NCBI GenBank assembly: GCA_012274165.1
Contig: JAAPAA010000406.1
Coordinates: 1 to 10,580, forward strand
Length of the DNA: 10,580 bases
Direction: 5' to 3'
Source of the DNA: Thiobacillaceae bacterium
Lineage (GTDB): Bacteria > Pseudomonadota > Gammaproteobacteria > Burkholderiales > Thiobacillaceae
The position numbers and the translations under genes are program-made. Of the stretch, positions 1 through 7,010 are shown piece by piece; position 1 is the stretch's first letter; each line of letters starts with the position of its first letter. The notes beneath the pieces are model-generated. The model was not told where the DNA came from, did not search any database, and worked only from the letters and a program-made list of their open reading frames with translations.

Positions 1-1221
1 CACGCGGCCGCCGAACTGGGCTTTCGCGTGCCCACCCCCATCCAGCGCGCAGCCATTCCTGCGGTTCTCAGCGGGAAGGATGTGCTGGCCAGCGCGCAAA
101 CCGGCTCCGGCAAAACCGTCGCGTTTGCCCTGCCGCTGCTGCAAGGCTTGCTCACGGACAAGATGATGCCGCCCCGCCGCACGCGTGCGCTCATCCTGGT
201 GCCGACACGCGAACTGGCTGCTCAGGTGGGCGATGTGCTGCAGGGGCTGACCCACGTGCTTGCCCAGCCCGTAAAAGTGGCGGTGGTGTTCGGTGGTGTA
301 TCGATCAACCCGCAAATGATGAGGCTGCGCGGGGGCGCCGACGTGGTGGTCGCCACCCCCGGGCGCTTGCTTGATCTGATTGAGCACAACGCCTTGACCC
401 TGGATGCGCTTGAATGCCTGGTGCTGGACGAAGCTGATCGTCTGCTGGATCTGGGGTTTGCCGACGAACTGGCGCGCGTGTTGGCGCACTTGCCTGCGCG
501 TCGGCAAAATCTGTTCTTCTCGGCCACTTTCCCGCCCGCAGTCCAGACGTTGGCTCAAGGTTTACTAAATGCCCCCCAGCGCGTGGCAGTCGAGTTTGAA
601 CCCAGCACAGAGCCCATGGTTTTGCAGCGTGTGATCCAGGTAGATGGGCCGCGTCGCACGCAGCTGCTGCGCCATTTGATTCTGAGCAGCGGATGGGAAC
701 GCGTGCTGGTGTTTGTGGCCACGCAGCACGCTGCCGAAAAGGTGGCTGCCAAGCTGAACCGGGACGATGATCTTTTTGCCACTTCATTTCACGGCGGCCT
801 GAGTCAGGGCGCGCGCAAGCAGACGCTGGACGAATTCAAGGACAAACGCTGGGATGTGCTGGTCACGACCGATCTGGCCGCGCGCGGCATCGACATCGTG
901 CAACTGCCGGTGGTGGTGAACTACGACTTGCCGCGCTCAGCCGACGATTACGTTCACCGCATCGGCCGCACCGGCCGTGCGGGCGAGGGCGGCCTTGCTA
1001 TTAGCCTGGTGAGCGCCGACACCGAGGCACATTTCCGCCTGATCGAAAAACGCCAGCACCTGAGCCTGCCGCGGGAGCAGGTCGTAGGCTTTGAGCCCAC
1101 TCAGCTTGAATCCGGCCAGACGGCCTCCATTGCCGTACCCGGCAATGGAGGCATCAAGGGAAAGCGACCAAGCAAGAAAGACAAGTTGCGCGCAGCGGCG
1201 AAGGCCGCAGAGTCAGCCTGA
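1..1221 (+). CDS. rhlE: DEAD-box ATP-dependent RNA helicase, RhlE type (5' end outside window)
   Basis: ATP-dependent RNA helicase that remodels RNA duplexes in the cytoplasm, for example in ribosome maturation or RNA decay. The reading frame is open from base 1, beginning inside the Q motif (GF-x-PTPIQ), so roughly the first 15-25 residues lie outside; the GTG at 28 is internal. All core motifs are visible in order: motif I AQTGSGKT (bases 94-117), Ia PTRELA, Ib TPGRLLDL, II DEAD (427-438), III SAT (520-528), V TTDLAARGIDI and VI HRIGRTGR (955-978). The stretch VVFGGVSINPQMM followed by LRGG is characteristic of the RhlE subfamily as I recall the E. coli protein. The end is a short lysine/arginine-rich tail rather than a long RGG tail. 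The stop lies 8 bp from the convergent panD stop. Confidence 0.9.
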   Translation, partial: HAAAELGFRVPTPIQRAAIPAVLSGKDVLASAQTGSGKTVAFALPLLQGLLTDKMMPPRRTRALILVPTRELAAQVGDVLQGLTHVLAQPVKVAVVFGGVSINPQMMRLRGGADVVVATPGRLLDLIEHNALTLDALECLVLDEADRLLDLGFADELARVLAHLPARRQNLFFSATFPPAVQTLAQGLLNAPQRVAVEFEPSTEPMVLQRVIQVDGPRRTQLLRHLILSSGWERVLVFVATQHAAEKVAAKLNRDDDLFATSFHGGLSQGARKQTLDEFKDKRWDVLVTTDLAARGIDIVQLPVVVNYDLPRSADDYVHRIGRTGRAGEGGLAISLVSADTEAHFRLIEKRQHLSLPREQVVGFEPTQLESGQTASIAVPGNGGIKGKRPSKKDKLRAAAKAAESA

Positions 1222-1229
1222 AGGTAAAG

Positions 1230-1610
1230 CTACGCAGCCTGTACCGGAATCGCGTGGCGCGTGTCCAGAATGCAGTTGTCGGCGTCTACGTACACCAGTT
1301 CAGGCTCGAAGCGCGCCATCTCCAGTTCGTTGTACACACCGTAGGTGGCGATGATGATGAGATCGCCCGGGTTGGCCTTGTGCGCGGCTGCGCCATTGAT
1401 GGAGATCACGCCCGAGCCACGCTGCGCGCGGATCGCATAGGTGGTGAAACGCTCACCATTGGTGATGTTGTAAATCTGGATCTGTTCGTATTCATGGATG
1501 TTCGCCGCATCCAGCAGGGTTTCATCGATCGCGCACGAGCCTTCGTAATGCAGCTCGGCATGCGTGACGGTTACCCGATGGATTTTGGACTTGAGCATCG
1601 TGCGTTGCAT
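1230..1610 (-). CDS. panD: Aspartate 1-decarboxylase, pyruvoyl-dependent
   Basis: Decarboxylates L-aspartate to beta-alanine, which PanC joins to pantoate to make pantothenate (coenzyme A precursor). It has 126 residues, the usual family length, and aligns with E. coli PanD without gaps through the active region. The self-processing site is Gly24-Ser25 in YEGSCAID; Ser25 becomes the pyruvoyl group. Lys9, His11, Tyr22, Arg54 and Tyr58 are in the places expected for the active site, and NGAAAH is present. The start is supported by a GAGGG ribosome-binding sequence (1618-1622) 7 nt upstream. Unlike the genes before it, panD does not overlap its neighbour: 60 nt separate it from the panC stop and contain a TATAAT box, so it can be transcribed on its own. 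No panM/panZ maturation factor is seen in the window. Confidence 0.97.
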   Translation of the reverse strand: MQRTMLKSKIHRVTVTHAELHYEGSCAIDETLLDAANIHEYEQIQIYNITNGERFTTYAIRAQRGSGVISINGAAAHKANPGDLIIIATYGVYNELEMARFEPELVYVDADNCILDTRHAIPVQAA

Positions 1611-1617
1611 AACGGTG

Positions 1618-1674
1618 CCCTCAATAAATAAGGAAAGGCTTCTATTATACCTTTGGCCCAGGCGTAAACCTCAA
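1618..1674 (-). promoter_or_regulatory. Probable panD promoter and ribosome-binding site
   Basis: On the minus strand there is a perfect TATAAT (-10) at 1644-1649 and a GAGGG ribosome-binding sequence at 1618-1622, 7 nt before the panD ATG. The best -35 candidate is TTGAGG at 1669-1674 with a long 19-nt spacer, so the -35 is weak and overlaps the panC stop region. A transcript would start near 1637 and have a leader of about 27 nt. Confidence 0.5.
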
Positions 1675-2516
1675 GCTCGAGTCGGCAGGGCAAAATCGAG
1701 GTTGTCGATCAACCGGGTTTTCCCCAGCCAGGCCGCACCCAGCACCACCAGCTGTTGACTGACGGGCGTGGGAACCTGCAAGTTCTCGGCATCACGCAGT
1801 TCGACATAATCGACGCGCCAGCCAGCCATTTTCAGGTGACGACAGGCTGTGGTCGTCAAGGTCTCAAAATCACGCTCACCCGACAGCACCGCTGCCCGGA
1901 TCGCAGCGAGTTCGCGTTGCAACAGCGTGGCCTGGATGCGCTCGGACGTATCGAGATAGCCGTTGCGCGAGCTCATCGCCAGCCCGTCGGCTTCGCGCAA
2001 GGTGTCGCCCGCCACAATCTCGATCGGCAGGTTGAACTGCCGCACCAGTTCGCGAATGACCAGCAACTGCTGGTAATCCTTCTTGCCGAACACGGCCACG
2101 CGCGGCTGCACCAAGTTGAACAGCTTCAGCACCACCGTTGCGACACCGCTGAAATGGCCAGGGCGGAATGCACCGTCGAGATCCTGGGTCAGGCTGGCGG
2201 CCGGTTGCACGGTAAAGCTTTGCGGCACCGGATACAGTTCGCTGACCGCGGGCGCGAACACGATGTCGCAACCCGCGGTGGCGAGCCTGGCGCAGTCGGC
2301 ATCCAGCGTGCGCGGATAGCGTTCGAAATCCTCACCAGCGCCGAACTGCAAGGGGTTGACGAAAATGCTCGCCACCACCGGCTGGCCATGCTGGCGCGCG
2401 AGCTCGACCAGTGACACGTGACCTGCGTGCAGATTGCCCATGGTGGGGACAAACGCGGTGCCGGTTTGCCCGGCCAGCGCGGCACGCAGCTCGGCGACAG
2501 TGTGCAGAACCTGCAT
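1671..2516 (-). CDS. panC: Pantothenate synthetase (pantoate--beta-alanine ligase)
   Basis: Cytoplasmic enzyme that activates pantoate with ATP to pantoyl-adenylate and transfers it to beta-alanine, giving pantothenate. It has 281 residues, close to E. coli PanC (283). The class-I nucleotidyl-transferase HIGH-like motif is PTMGNLHAGH (residues 24-33). Further landmarks are IFVNPLQF (51-58), RYPRTL (66-71), RPGHFSGV (118-125), FGKKDYQQL (143-151) and the KMSKS-like MSSRNGYL (181-188). An open frame extends upstream to 2684, but it has no homology and would run deep into panB. The chosen ATG shares one base with the panB stop (TGATG), which suggests translational coupling; no separate Shine-Dalgarno sequence is seen. 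Its co-substrate comes from PanD, encoded next downstream. Confidence 0.97.
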   Translation of the reverse strand: MQVLHTVAELRAALAGQTGTAFVPTMGNLHAGHVSLVELARQHGQPVVASIFVNPLQFGAGEDFERYPRTLDADCARLATAGCDIVFAPAVSELYPVPQSFTVQPAASLTQDLDGAFRPGHFSGVATVVLKLFNLVQPRVAVFGKKDYQQLLVIRELVRQFNLPIEIVAGDTLREADGLAMSSRNGYLDTSERIQATLLQRELAAIRAAVLSGERDFETLTTTACRHLKMAGWRVDYVELRDAENLQVPTPVSQQLVVLGAAWLGKTRLIDNLDFALPTRA

Positions 2517-3310
2517 CAGAATGCGTGCCCGGCAGCGGGGAAGCTGCCGTCCTTGACTGCAGCAACGTAGGCGCGCACGGCCGCTTCGATGCCGTCGACG
2601 CCGGTGAGAAAGTTTTTCGAGAATTTGGGTGCGCGCGGATAGAGCCCCAGCAGGTCGTACAGCACCAGCACCTGGCCCGAACAATCAACACCAGCGCCGA
2701 TGCCGATGGTGGGGATGCTGAGCGCATCGGTCACAGTTTTGGCTAATGTTGCGGGCACCATTTCAAGCACAACCAAACCGGCACCGGCGGCTTCCAGTGC
2801 GCGTGCGTCGGCGACCAGTTGCGCGGCAGCATTTTCTTCACGCCCCTGCACCTTGTAGCCGCCCAGCTGGTTCACCGATTGCGGCAACAGGCCCAGATGC
2901 GCGCATACCGGAATACCGCGCTGGGTGAGGAAAGCCACCGTCTCGACCATCACCGCGCCGCCTTCGAGCTTGACCATGTGTGCACCTGCGGCCATCAGTC
3001 GTGCGCTAGCAGCAAATGCGCGCTCGGGCGACGGCTGGTAGCTGCCGAACGGCAGGTCGGCGACGATCAGTGCGCGCTCGGTGCCAGCGGCCACGCAGCG
3101 TGTGTGGTAGCTCATCTCGGCGAGTTTCACCGGCAAAGTCGAGGCATGGCCCTGGATCACCATGCCGAGTGAATCGCCGACCAGCAGCACGTCCACACCC
3201 ACGGCATCGAGTACGCGCGCGAAACTGACGTCGTAGCAGGTCAGCACGGCGATTTTTTCGCCGCGCTCACGCATGGCGTTCAGCGTGGAAAGGGTGACGG
3301 GCTTGTTCAT
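2516..3310 (-). CDS. panB: 3-methyl-2-oxobutanoate (ketopantoate) hydroxymethyltransferase
   Basis: First committed step of pantothenate synthesis: transfers a hydroxymethyl group from 5,10-methylene-tetrahydrofolate to alpha-ketoisovalerate, giving ketopantoate. It has 264 residues and a complete TIM-barrel family sequence. Metal- and substrate-binding residues known from E. coli PanB are conserved: Asp46 in VGDSLG, Asp85 in ADLPF, Lys114 and Glu116 in MVKLEGG, and the catalytic Glu183 in LVVLEMVP. GGYKVQGR (150-157) and PTIGIGAG (about 201-208) are also typical. The start overlaps the end of the kinase gene by 4 nt (ATGA) and the stop overlaps the panC start by 1 nt. The enzyme uses a folate cofactor, and folK lies two genes upstream in the same operon. 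Ketopantoate reductase (panE or ilvC), needed for the next step, is not in the window. Confidence 0.97.
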   Translation of the reverse strand: MNKPVTLSTLNAMRERGEKIAVLTCYDVSFARVLDAVGVDVLLVGDSLGMVIQGHASTLPVKLAEMSYHTRCVAAGTERALIVADLPFGSYQPSPERAFAASARLMAAGAHMVKLEGGAVMVETVAFLTQRGIPVCAHLGLLPQSVNQLGGYKVQGREENAAAQLVADARALEAAGAGLVVLEMVPATLAKTVTDALSIPTIGIGAGVDCSGQVLVLYDLLGLYPRAPKFSKNFLTGVDGIEAAVRAYVAAVKDGSFPAAGHAF

Positions 3311-3948
3311 GCCGCCCGGCTGAAAAACTCGCGCGGACCGCGCATTTTGCTGATGCGTTCGAGCAGCAGCTCGAAGTCAGCTTCGCTCTGCGCAAAGTTG
3401 AGGTTCTCGCTGTTGACGATCAGCAGTGGGGCGGAGTCGTAGCGATGGAAAAACTCGCTGTAGCTTTCCGCCAGGCGGCGCAGATAGTCTGCCGACATGC
3501 CGCGTTCAAACTCGATGCCGCGCTGTTTGACCCGCGCCAACAGGCTGTCGATCGGCGCTTGCAGATAAACCACCAGATCGGGCGTCGGCGCTTGCAGCGT
3601 GAGGTCGGCGTAGACCTTCTGGTACAGATCGAATTCGTCATCGTCCAGATTGAGGCGGGCGAACAGCATGTCCTTGTCGATGAGGAAATCCGATACGGTG
3701 CCGCCGCGAAACAGGTCGGCTTGCGCCAGGTCGCGCAACTGGCGCGAGCGCTCGAACAGGAAATGCAGCTGGGCCGGCAGGGCGTAGCGCCGGGGTTCCT
3801 GATAAAAGCGCGGCAGAAAAGGATTGTCGGTCGCATTTTCAAGCAGCGTGTTGGCGTTCAGGCGCTCGGCGAGCTTGTGCACGAGGCTGGTTTTGCCGAC
3901 GCCGATCGGGCCTTCGACCACGACGTATTTGTAACGGGAGAGGCTCAT
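3307..3948 (-). CDS. Deoxynucleoside kinase (dNK / deoxyadenosine-deoxyguanosine kinase family)
   Basis: Predicted cytoplasmic kinase that phosphorylates a deoxyribonucleoside at the 5' position with ATP, a nucleotide salvage step. It has 213 residues. It shows a P-loop GPIGVGKT (residues 13-20), the family ERS motif (66-68) after the helix that holds the base, DFLIDKD (87-93) and an arginine-rich lid RGIEFERG (143-150). This fits the dNK family (Pfam PF01712) better than thymidylate kinase, which has a different lid and DRY/DRF motif. The start was set at the ATG that overlaps the folK stop by 4 nt (ATGA); an in-frame ATG 54 nt upstream adds only non-conserved residues. Substrate (dA, dG or others) cannot be read from sequence. 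Placement between folK and panB is, as far as I recall, common in betaproteobacteria, with no obvious pathway link. Confidence 0.88.
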   Translation of the reverse strand: MSLSRYKYVVVEGPIGVGKTSLVHKLAERLNANTLLENATDNPFLPRFYQEPRRYALPAQLHFLFERSRQLRDLAQADLFRGGTVSDFLIDKDMLFARLNLDDDEFDLYQKVYADLTLQAPTPDLVVYLQAPIDSLLARVKQRGIEFERGMSADYLRRLAESYSEFFHRYDSAPLLIVNSENLNFAQSEADFELLLERISKMRGPREFFSRAA

Positions 3949-4451
3949 GCGTTGACGGCAGCGGCAGGCGGTAGAAGGGGAATGACATGCTGGTCGCCGC
4001 ATTGGACGAGCCAGTCGGCAGCACGACCCCGACCCGGAATCATGATGTCGGGCACAATTTCCAGCAGCGGCAACAGCACAAAGCCGCGTTCGCTCATGCG
4101 CGGATGCGGCAGCGTCAGGCCGTCTTCGTGGAAGAGTGCGTTGCCGTACAGCAGCAGGTCGAGGTCGAGGGTGCGCGGGGCATTGCGAAAGCTGCGCTCG
4201 CGGCCGTGGCGGTGTTCAATATCCAATAGTGCGGCGAGCAGGGCGCGCGGGGCGAGTGTGGTTTCGACTTGCGCCACGGCGTTGATGAAATCGGGTTGAT
4301 CCACATAGCCAACCGGCGCCGAAGCGTACAGGCTGGAGCGTGCGATCAGGCGGGTGCCGGGCAGACGGTCGAGTTCGGACAGCGCGTATTCCACTTGCGC
4401 CGCCGGGTCGTTGAGATTGGCGCCCAGTCCGACGGTGGCGATGACTTTCAT
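3945..4451 (-). CDS. folK: 2-amino-4-hydroxy-6-hydroxymethyldihydropteridine pyrophosphokinase (HPPK)
   Basis: Transfers pyrophosphate from ATP to 6-hydroxymethyl-7,8-dihydropterin, the step before dihydropteroate synthase in folate synthesis. It has 168 residues, normal for a single-domain HPPK. Motifs in order: GLGANL (residues 8-13), PVGYVDQPDFINAV (46-59), and the signature RNAPRTLDLDLLLYG (89-103) whose Asp96 and Asp98 match the two Mg-binding aspartates of E. coli HPPK, then LPHPRMSERGFVLLPL (114-129). The start ATG overlaps the pcnB stop by 4 nt and the stop overlaps the kinase start by 4 nt, so translation is probably coupled on both sides. The folate product feeds the methylene-THF-dependent PanB reaction, a plausible but unproven reason for the shared operon. 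Confidence 0.96.
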   Translation of the reverse strand: MKVIATVGLGANLNDPAAQVEYALSELDRLPGTRLIARSSLYASAPVGYVDQPDFINAVAQVETTLAPRALLAALLDIEHRHGRERSFRNAPRTLDLDLLLYGNALFHEDGLTLPHPRMSERGFVLLPLLEIVPDIMIPGRGRAADWLVQCGDQHVIPLLPPAAAVNA

Positions 4452-5800
4452 TCGGGTGACGTCTCGCTGGCGGCCTCGCCCGGGCTCTTGCGCTTGCGGC
4501 GGCGGCGAGGCTTGGGCGCGGTGTCGGCGACCAGCATGCGCTCGCGTTCACTGTCACCGACATCCTGAAAGCGTGTCCACCAGTCGCCGAGTTCTGCGGC
4601 GACTTCGCCCGATTCGGCGCGCAGCAGCAAAAAGTCGTAGGCGGCGCGAAAGCGTGGATGCTCCAGCAGGCGATACGGGCGTTGCCCGCCGCGCTGTTCA
4701 AAGCGAGGCTGCAGCGCCCAGACTTCTTTCATCATGCCGTCGTAGCGGCGCGGAATGGCGAGCTGTTCGCGTTGCGCGTCGAGCACTTCGTCCATCGCAA
4801 AGAACAGCGCGGGCTGCGATTTTTCGCCCGCGGCTTCCAGCGCCTTCCAGCGCTGCACCACCTGCGGCCACAGCAGCGCCCCGAACAGGTAGGCGGGCGA
4901 AGCCGTTTTGTCCTGCACGATGCGTGCGTCGGTGGCTTTCAGCGCGGCGGTGATGAAACGTTCGCCGGTCGGGTCGTCCAGAATCGTGTCGAGCAGCGGC
5001 AACATGCCGTGGTGCAGGCCCTCGGCGCGCAGCTGGTGAACGCCGCGCAGCGCGTGGCCAGACAGGAGTAGTTTCAGTGCCTCGTCGAAGATGCGCGCGC
5101 GCGGGATATTAGCGAGCAGCGGCGCCAGCGTGGCGACCGGCTTGCGCGTGTCGGGATCGATATGGAAGTCAAGCTTGGCGGCAAAGCGCGCGGCGCGCAG
5201 CATGCGCACCGGATCTTCGCGGAAGCGCGTTTCGGGGTCGCCAATCATGCGAATCACGCGCTTTTTACAATCGGCCACACCGCCGAAGTAATCGTGCACT
5301 TCGTCGCGCGCAGGGTCGTAGTACAGCGCGTTGATGGTGAAGTCACGGCGCGCGGCATCGTCCGCCATGTTGCCGAACACGTTGTCGGTCAACAGGCGGC
5401 CGTGTGCATCGGTCGGCCGTTCCTCTTCTTCAGACTCTTTTTGGTCGTTTGAGCGGAAGGTGGTGACTTCGATGGTGACGCGCCCGCACATCACATGCAC
5501 GATCTGAAACCGGCGGCCGATGATGCGCGAACGGCGAAACAGCTTGCGCACCTGTTCCGGCGTGGCGTCGGTCGCCACGTCGAAATCCTTGGGCGTCAAA
5601 CCGAGCAGCAGGTCGCGCACTGCGCCGCCGACCACATAGCCCTTGAACCCCGCTTGCGCCAGGGTTTCGCAGGTTTTAAGCGCGCAGTCGTCGAGTTGGT
5701 CACGGCGGATGCCGTGTTTGGCCAGCGGCAGAATCTGCGCGCTGGAACCGGCGGCGCGCGATTTGCGGCCCAATACTTTGTTGATAAAGCGACGAATCAT
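4448..5800 (-). CDS. pcnB: Poly(A) polymerase I (nucleotidyltransferase family)
   Basis: Adds 3' poly(A) tails to RNA and so promotes RNA decay. It has 450 residues. N-terminal class-II nucleotidyltransferase domain: GYVVGGAVRDLLLG (residues 54-67), KDFDVATDATPEQV (71-84) with the catalytic pair Asp72/Asp74, a third carboxylate Glu111 in IEVTTFRS, RRDFTINALYY (151-161), and the RNA-binding neck TRFREDPVRMLRAARFAAKL (191-210). GRRFQIVHV (95-103) and a basic C-terminal tail (PKPRRRRKRK) distinguish PcnB from CCA-adding enzymes. The open frame reaches 5986, but the start at 5800 (MIRRFINKVLG) is chosen because family homology begins there and a TATAAT box lies just upstream. No good Shine-Dalgarno sequence is visible. 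This appears to be the first gene of the pcnB-folK-kinase-panB-panC operon. Confidence 0.95.
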   Translation of the reverse strand: MIRRFINKVLGRKSRAAGSSAQILPLAKHGIRRDQLDDCALKTCETLAQAGFKGYVVGGAVRDLLLGLTPKDFDVATDATPEQVRKLFRRSRIIGRRFQIVHVMCGRVTIEVTTFRSNDQKESEEEERPTDAHGRLLTDNVFGNMADDAARRDFTINALYYDPARDEVHDYFGGVADCKKRVIRMIGDPETRFREDPVRMLRAARFAAKLDFHIDPDTRKPVATLAPLLANIPRARIFDEALKLLLSGHALRGVHQLRAEGLHHGMLPLLDTILDDPTGERFITAALKATDARIVQDKTASPAYLFGALLWPQVVQRWKALEAAGEKSQPALFFAMDEVLDAQREQLAIPRRYDGMMKEVWALQPRFEQRGGQRPYRLLEHPRFRAAYDFLLLRAESGEVAAELGDWWTRFQDVGDSERERMLVADTAPKPRRRRKRKSPGEAASETSPE

Positions 5801-5837
5801 TGAATGCGTGGAGTGGGGTGAAAAAGCTGAGGAGGCG

Positions 5838-5864
5838 ATTATACAGGCAGGTATCAGGCCTGCC
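5838..5864 (-). promoter_or_regulatory. Candidate pcnB operon promoter (-10) with upstream inverted repeat
   Basis: The minus strand carries a perfect TATAAT at 5838-5843, 37 nt before the pcnB ATG. A transcript would begin near 5831 with a leader of about 30 nt. No convincing -35 is seen at 16-18 nt spacing. Directly upstream, GGCAGG (5859-5864) and CCTGCC (5846-5851) form an inverted repeat with a 7-nt loop that overlaps the ATPase stop codon. It has no T-run, so it is not a convincing terminator. Confidence 0.4.
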
Positions 5865-6588
5865 GCCGCCACAGCATCGCCGTGCCGGCGCCATACAGCG
5901 CTTCCAGCGAGTCCGGCGTCAGCAGCTCGGCCGGGCTGCCCAATTGCCAGCGACCGTTGCCGTGCAAAAACAGCAGACGGTCGCAATGGCTGGCCGCCCA
6001 GTTGGGGTCGTGCAGGGTCAATACCACGCTACCGCCAGCGTCGGCCTCGCTGCGCGCCCAGGCTAGCAGCCGCGCCTGATGCGCCGGGTCGAGATGGGTC
6101 AGCGGTTCGTCGAGCAAGGCGATGCATGGCGCTTGCATCGCCAGTTGCGCCAGCCGGGCGCGCTGGCGCTCGCCGCCGGACAAGTTGTCGAGCGAGCGCT
6201 GGGCAAGGTCGACGAGCTCCCAGGCCGCAAGCTGCGGTGCCAGGTCATCGGGTGCATCGCCGAAGGGATAGCGCCCCAGCGCGACGAAATCCGTCACGCT
6301 GCCAAAAAATCTACCCTCATCGTTTTGCGGCAACAGGCCAATGTGTTGCGCGCGGGTGAGCGGTGGCAGCGTATCGAGCGCCTGGCCATCGAGCGTCACC
6401 CGCCCTCGCGCAGGAGTGGCCAAGCCTGCCAGTACCGTTAGCAGAGTCGATTTTCCTGCGCCGTTGGCACCGAGGATACCAAGTACTTCGCCACGCTCGA
6501 GCGTGAGATCGAGCGTGGCGATTAGCGTACGTGCGCCACTGCGCAGACTGAGCGACTGAACAGCCAGGCTGGATGAAATGGGTTGCAT
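5854..6588 (-). CDS. ABC transporter ATP-binding protein, vitamin B12 / iron-chelate type (BtuD/FhuC/HmuV-like)
   Basis: Predicted cytoplasmic ATPase subunit of a type II importer for cobalamin, heme or ferric chelates. It has 244 residues. Walker A is GANGAGKST (residues 40-48), Q-loop Gln88 in LLPQND, signature LSGGE (136-140), Walker B IALLDE (156-161) with catalytic Glu161, D-loop LTHLD and switch His193 in TLHD. VALGRYPF (102-109) is typical of FhuC/HmuV/BtuD proteins that pair with FecCD permeases. The ATG at 6588 fits the family N-terminus; a GTG at 6651 would add 21 residues. Neither has a clear Shine-Dalgarno sequence. The matching permease is 1.15 kb upstream on the same strand, separated by an oppositely oriented PEP-CTERM gene. 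No substrate-binding protein or TonB receptor gene is in the window, so the substrate is unresolved. Confidence 0.88.
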   Translation of the reverse strand: MQPISSSLAVQSLSLRSGARTLIATLDLTLERGEVLGILGANGAGKSTLLTVLAGLATPARGRVTLDGQALDTLPPLTRAQHIGLLPQNDEGRFFGSVTDFVALGRYPFGDAPDDLAPQLAAWELVDLAQRSLDNLSGGERQRARLAQLAMQAPCIALLDEPLTHLDPAHQARLLAWARSEADAGGSVVLTLHDPNWAASHCDRLLFLHGNGRWQLGSPAELLTPDSLEALYGAGTAMLWRRQA

Positions 6589-6683
6589 GGGTCGTGGCCG
6601 GGCAGAAATCAAGCCGAGCATATCAGCATGCCTTGCCTGCTTCTTGTTCACAGTGAGGAGCGGGTACTGGATTGAGCGAGGAT

Positions 6684-6809
6684 TTTTGTCGGATTTCTTT
6701 ACACATTGAACGGATTAGTTTTACTTTGGTTTTGTTAAATTAAATTTAATTAAGCTTATGTTTTTGATGTTTAATGCATTTAAGTCCGACGTGATTGGTC
6801 TTAGAATAT
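6684..6809 (+). promoter_or_regulatory. AT-rich region with candidate enhancer and IHF sites upstream of the sigma-54 promoter
   Basis: Much more AT-rich than the flanking genes: 6721-6780 has only 11 G/C in 60 bases. It contains a 14-bp perfect palindrome AATTAAATTTAATT (6738-6751). An imperfect IHF-like sequence on the reverse strand (6757-6769, with TTGAT at 6764-6768) has two mismatches to YAANNNNTTGATW. Two GTCNGAY elements lie at 6688-6694 (GTCGGAT) and 6784-6790 (GTCCGAC), 96 bp apart. Together these resemble the layout of an activator-dependent sigma-54 promoter, with activator sites and an IHF bend upstream of -24. Each element alone is weak, and no activator motif for this family is known to me with certainty. 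Confidence 0.35.
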
Positions 6810-6826
6810 TTGGCATTTATCTTGCT
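6810..6826 (+). promoter_or_regulatory. Sigma-54 (RpoN) -24/-12 promoter for the PEP-CTERM gene
   Basis: The stretch TTGGCATTTATCTTGCT matches the sigma-54 consensus YTGGCACGRNNNTTGCW: TGGCA at 6811-6815, TTGC at 6822-6825, and exactly ten bases between the invariant GG and GC. Deviations are TT for CG and T for R in the spacer. Transcription would start about 12 bp after the -12 element, near 6837, giving a leader of about 184 nt before the coding region. Known context: PEP-CTERM/exosortase genomes usually carry the PrsK/PrsR two-component pair, whose PrsR is a sigma-54-dependent activator. Regulation by PrsR here is an inference; prsK and prsR are not in the window. Confidence 0.72.
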
Positions 6827-6901
6827 TATTTTTTGACGGGACTTTTTGTACAAGATTTCCTGGGCCATCAAGAGCCAACCCGCTTCGTCAGTGCATCCAT
6901 C

Positions 6902-7000
6902 TGAACCGAAGTCATAACAGAGTGTCGTGCGTGAACCGAAAGAGCAACCAGTTGATGGGCTTTTCCGCTATCAACGTGTGCGCAGTAATCTGGTTATGAC
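6902..7000 (+). promoter_or_regulatory. Potentially structured 5' leader of the PEP-CTERM mRNA
   Basis: Between the predicted start of transcription and the gene there are nested inverted repeats. GTCATAAC (6911-6918) pairs perfectly with GTTATGAC (6993-7000), and the pairing extends to 10 bp across one bulge (AG 6919-6920 with CT 6990-6991). Inside it, GTTGAT (6951-6956) pairs with ATCAAC (6970-6975), extendable by a G-U and a G-C pair to leave a 9-nt loop. The outer stem ends 10 nt before the Shine-Dalgarno sequence. A 9-bp direct repeat TGAACCGAA occurs at 6902-6910 and 6932-6940, 30 bp apart. It does not resemble a riboswitch class I recognise. Confidence 0.35.
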
Positions 7001-7010
7001 GAGTACATAA

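Noticed and set aside
2517..2684. N-terminal extension of panC to 2684
   Set aside because: The added 56 residues are Arg-rich with no homology and lie within panB; PanC homology begins at the ATG at 2516.
3445..4299. Long plus-strand open frame (284 codons) opposite the kinase and folK genes
   Set aside because: It is antisense to two well-recognised genes, has no recognisable domain, and is the kind of open frame that GC-rich DNA yields on the complementary strand.
5801..5986. N-terminal extension of pcnB to 5986
   Set aside because: It would begin inside the ATPase gene and upstream of the TATAAT box at 5838-5843; PcnB homology begins at 5800.
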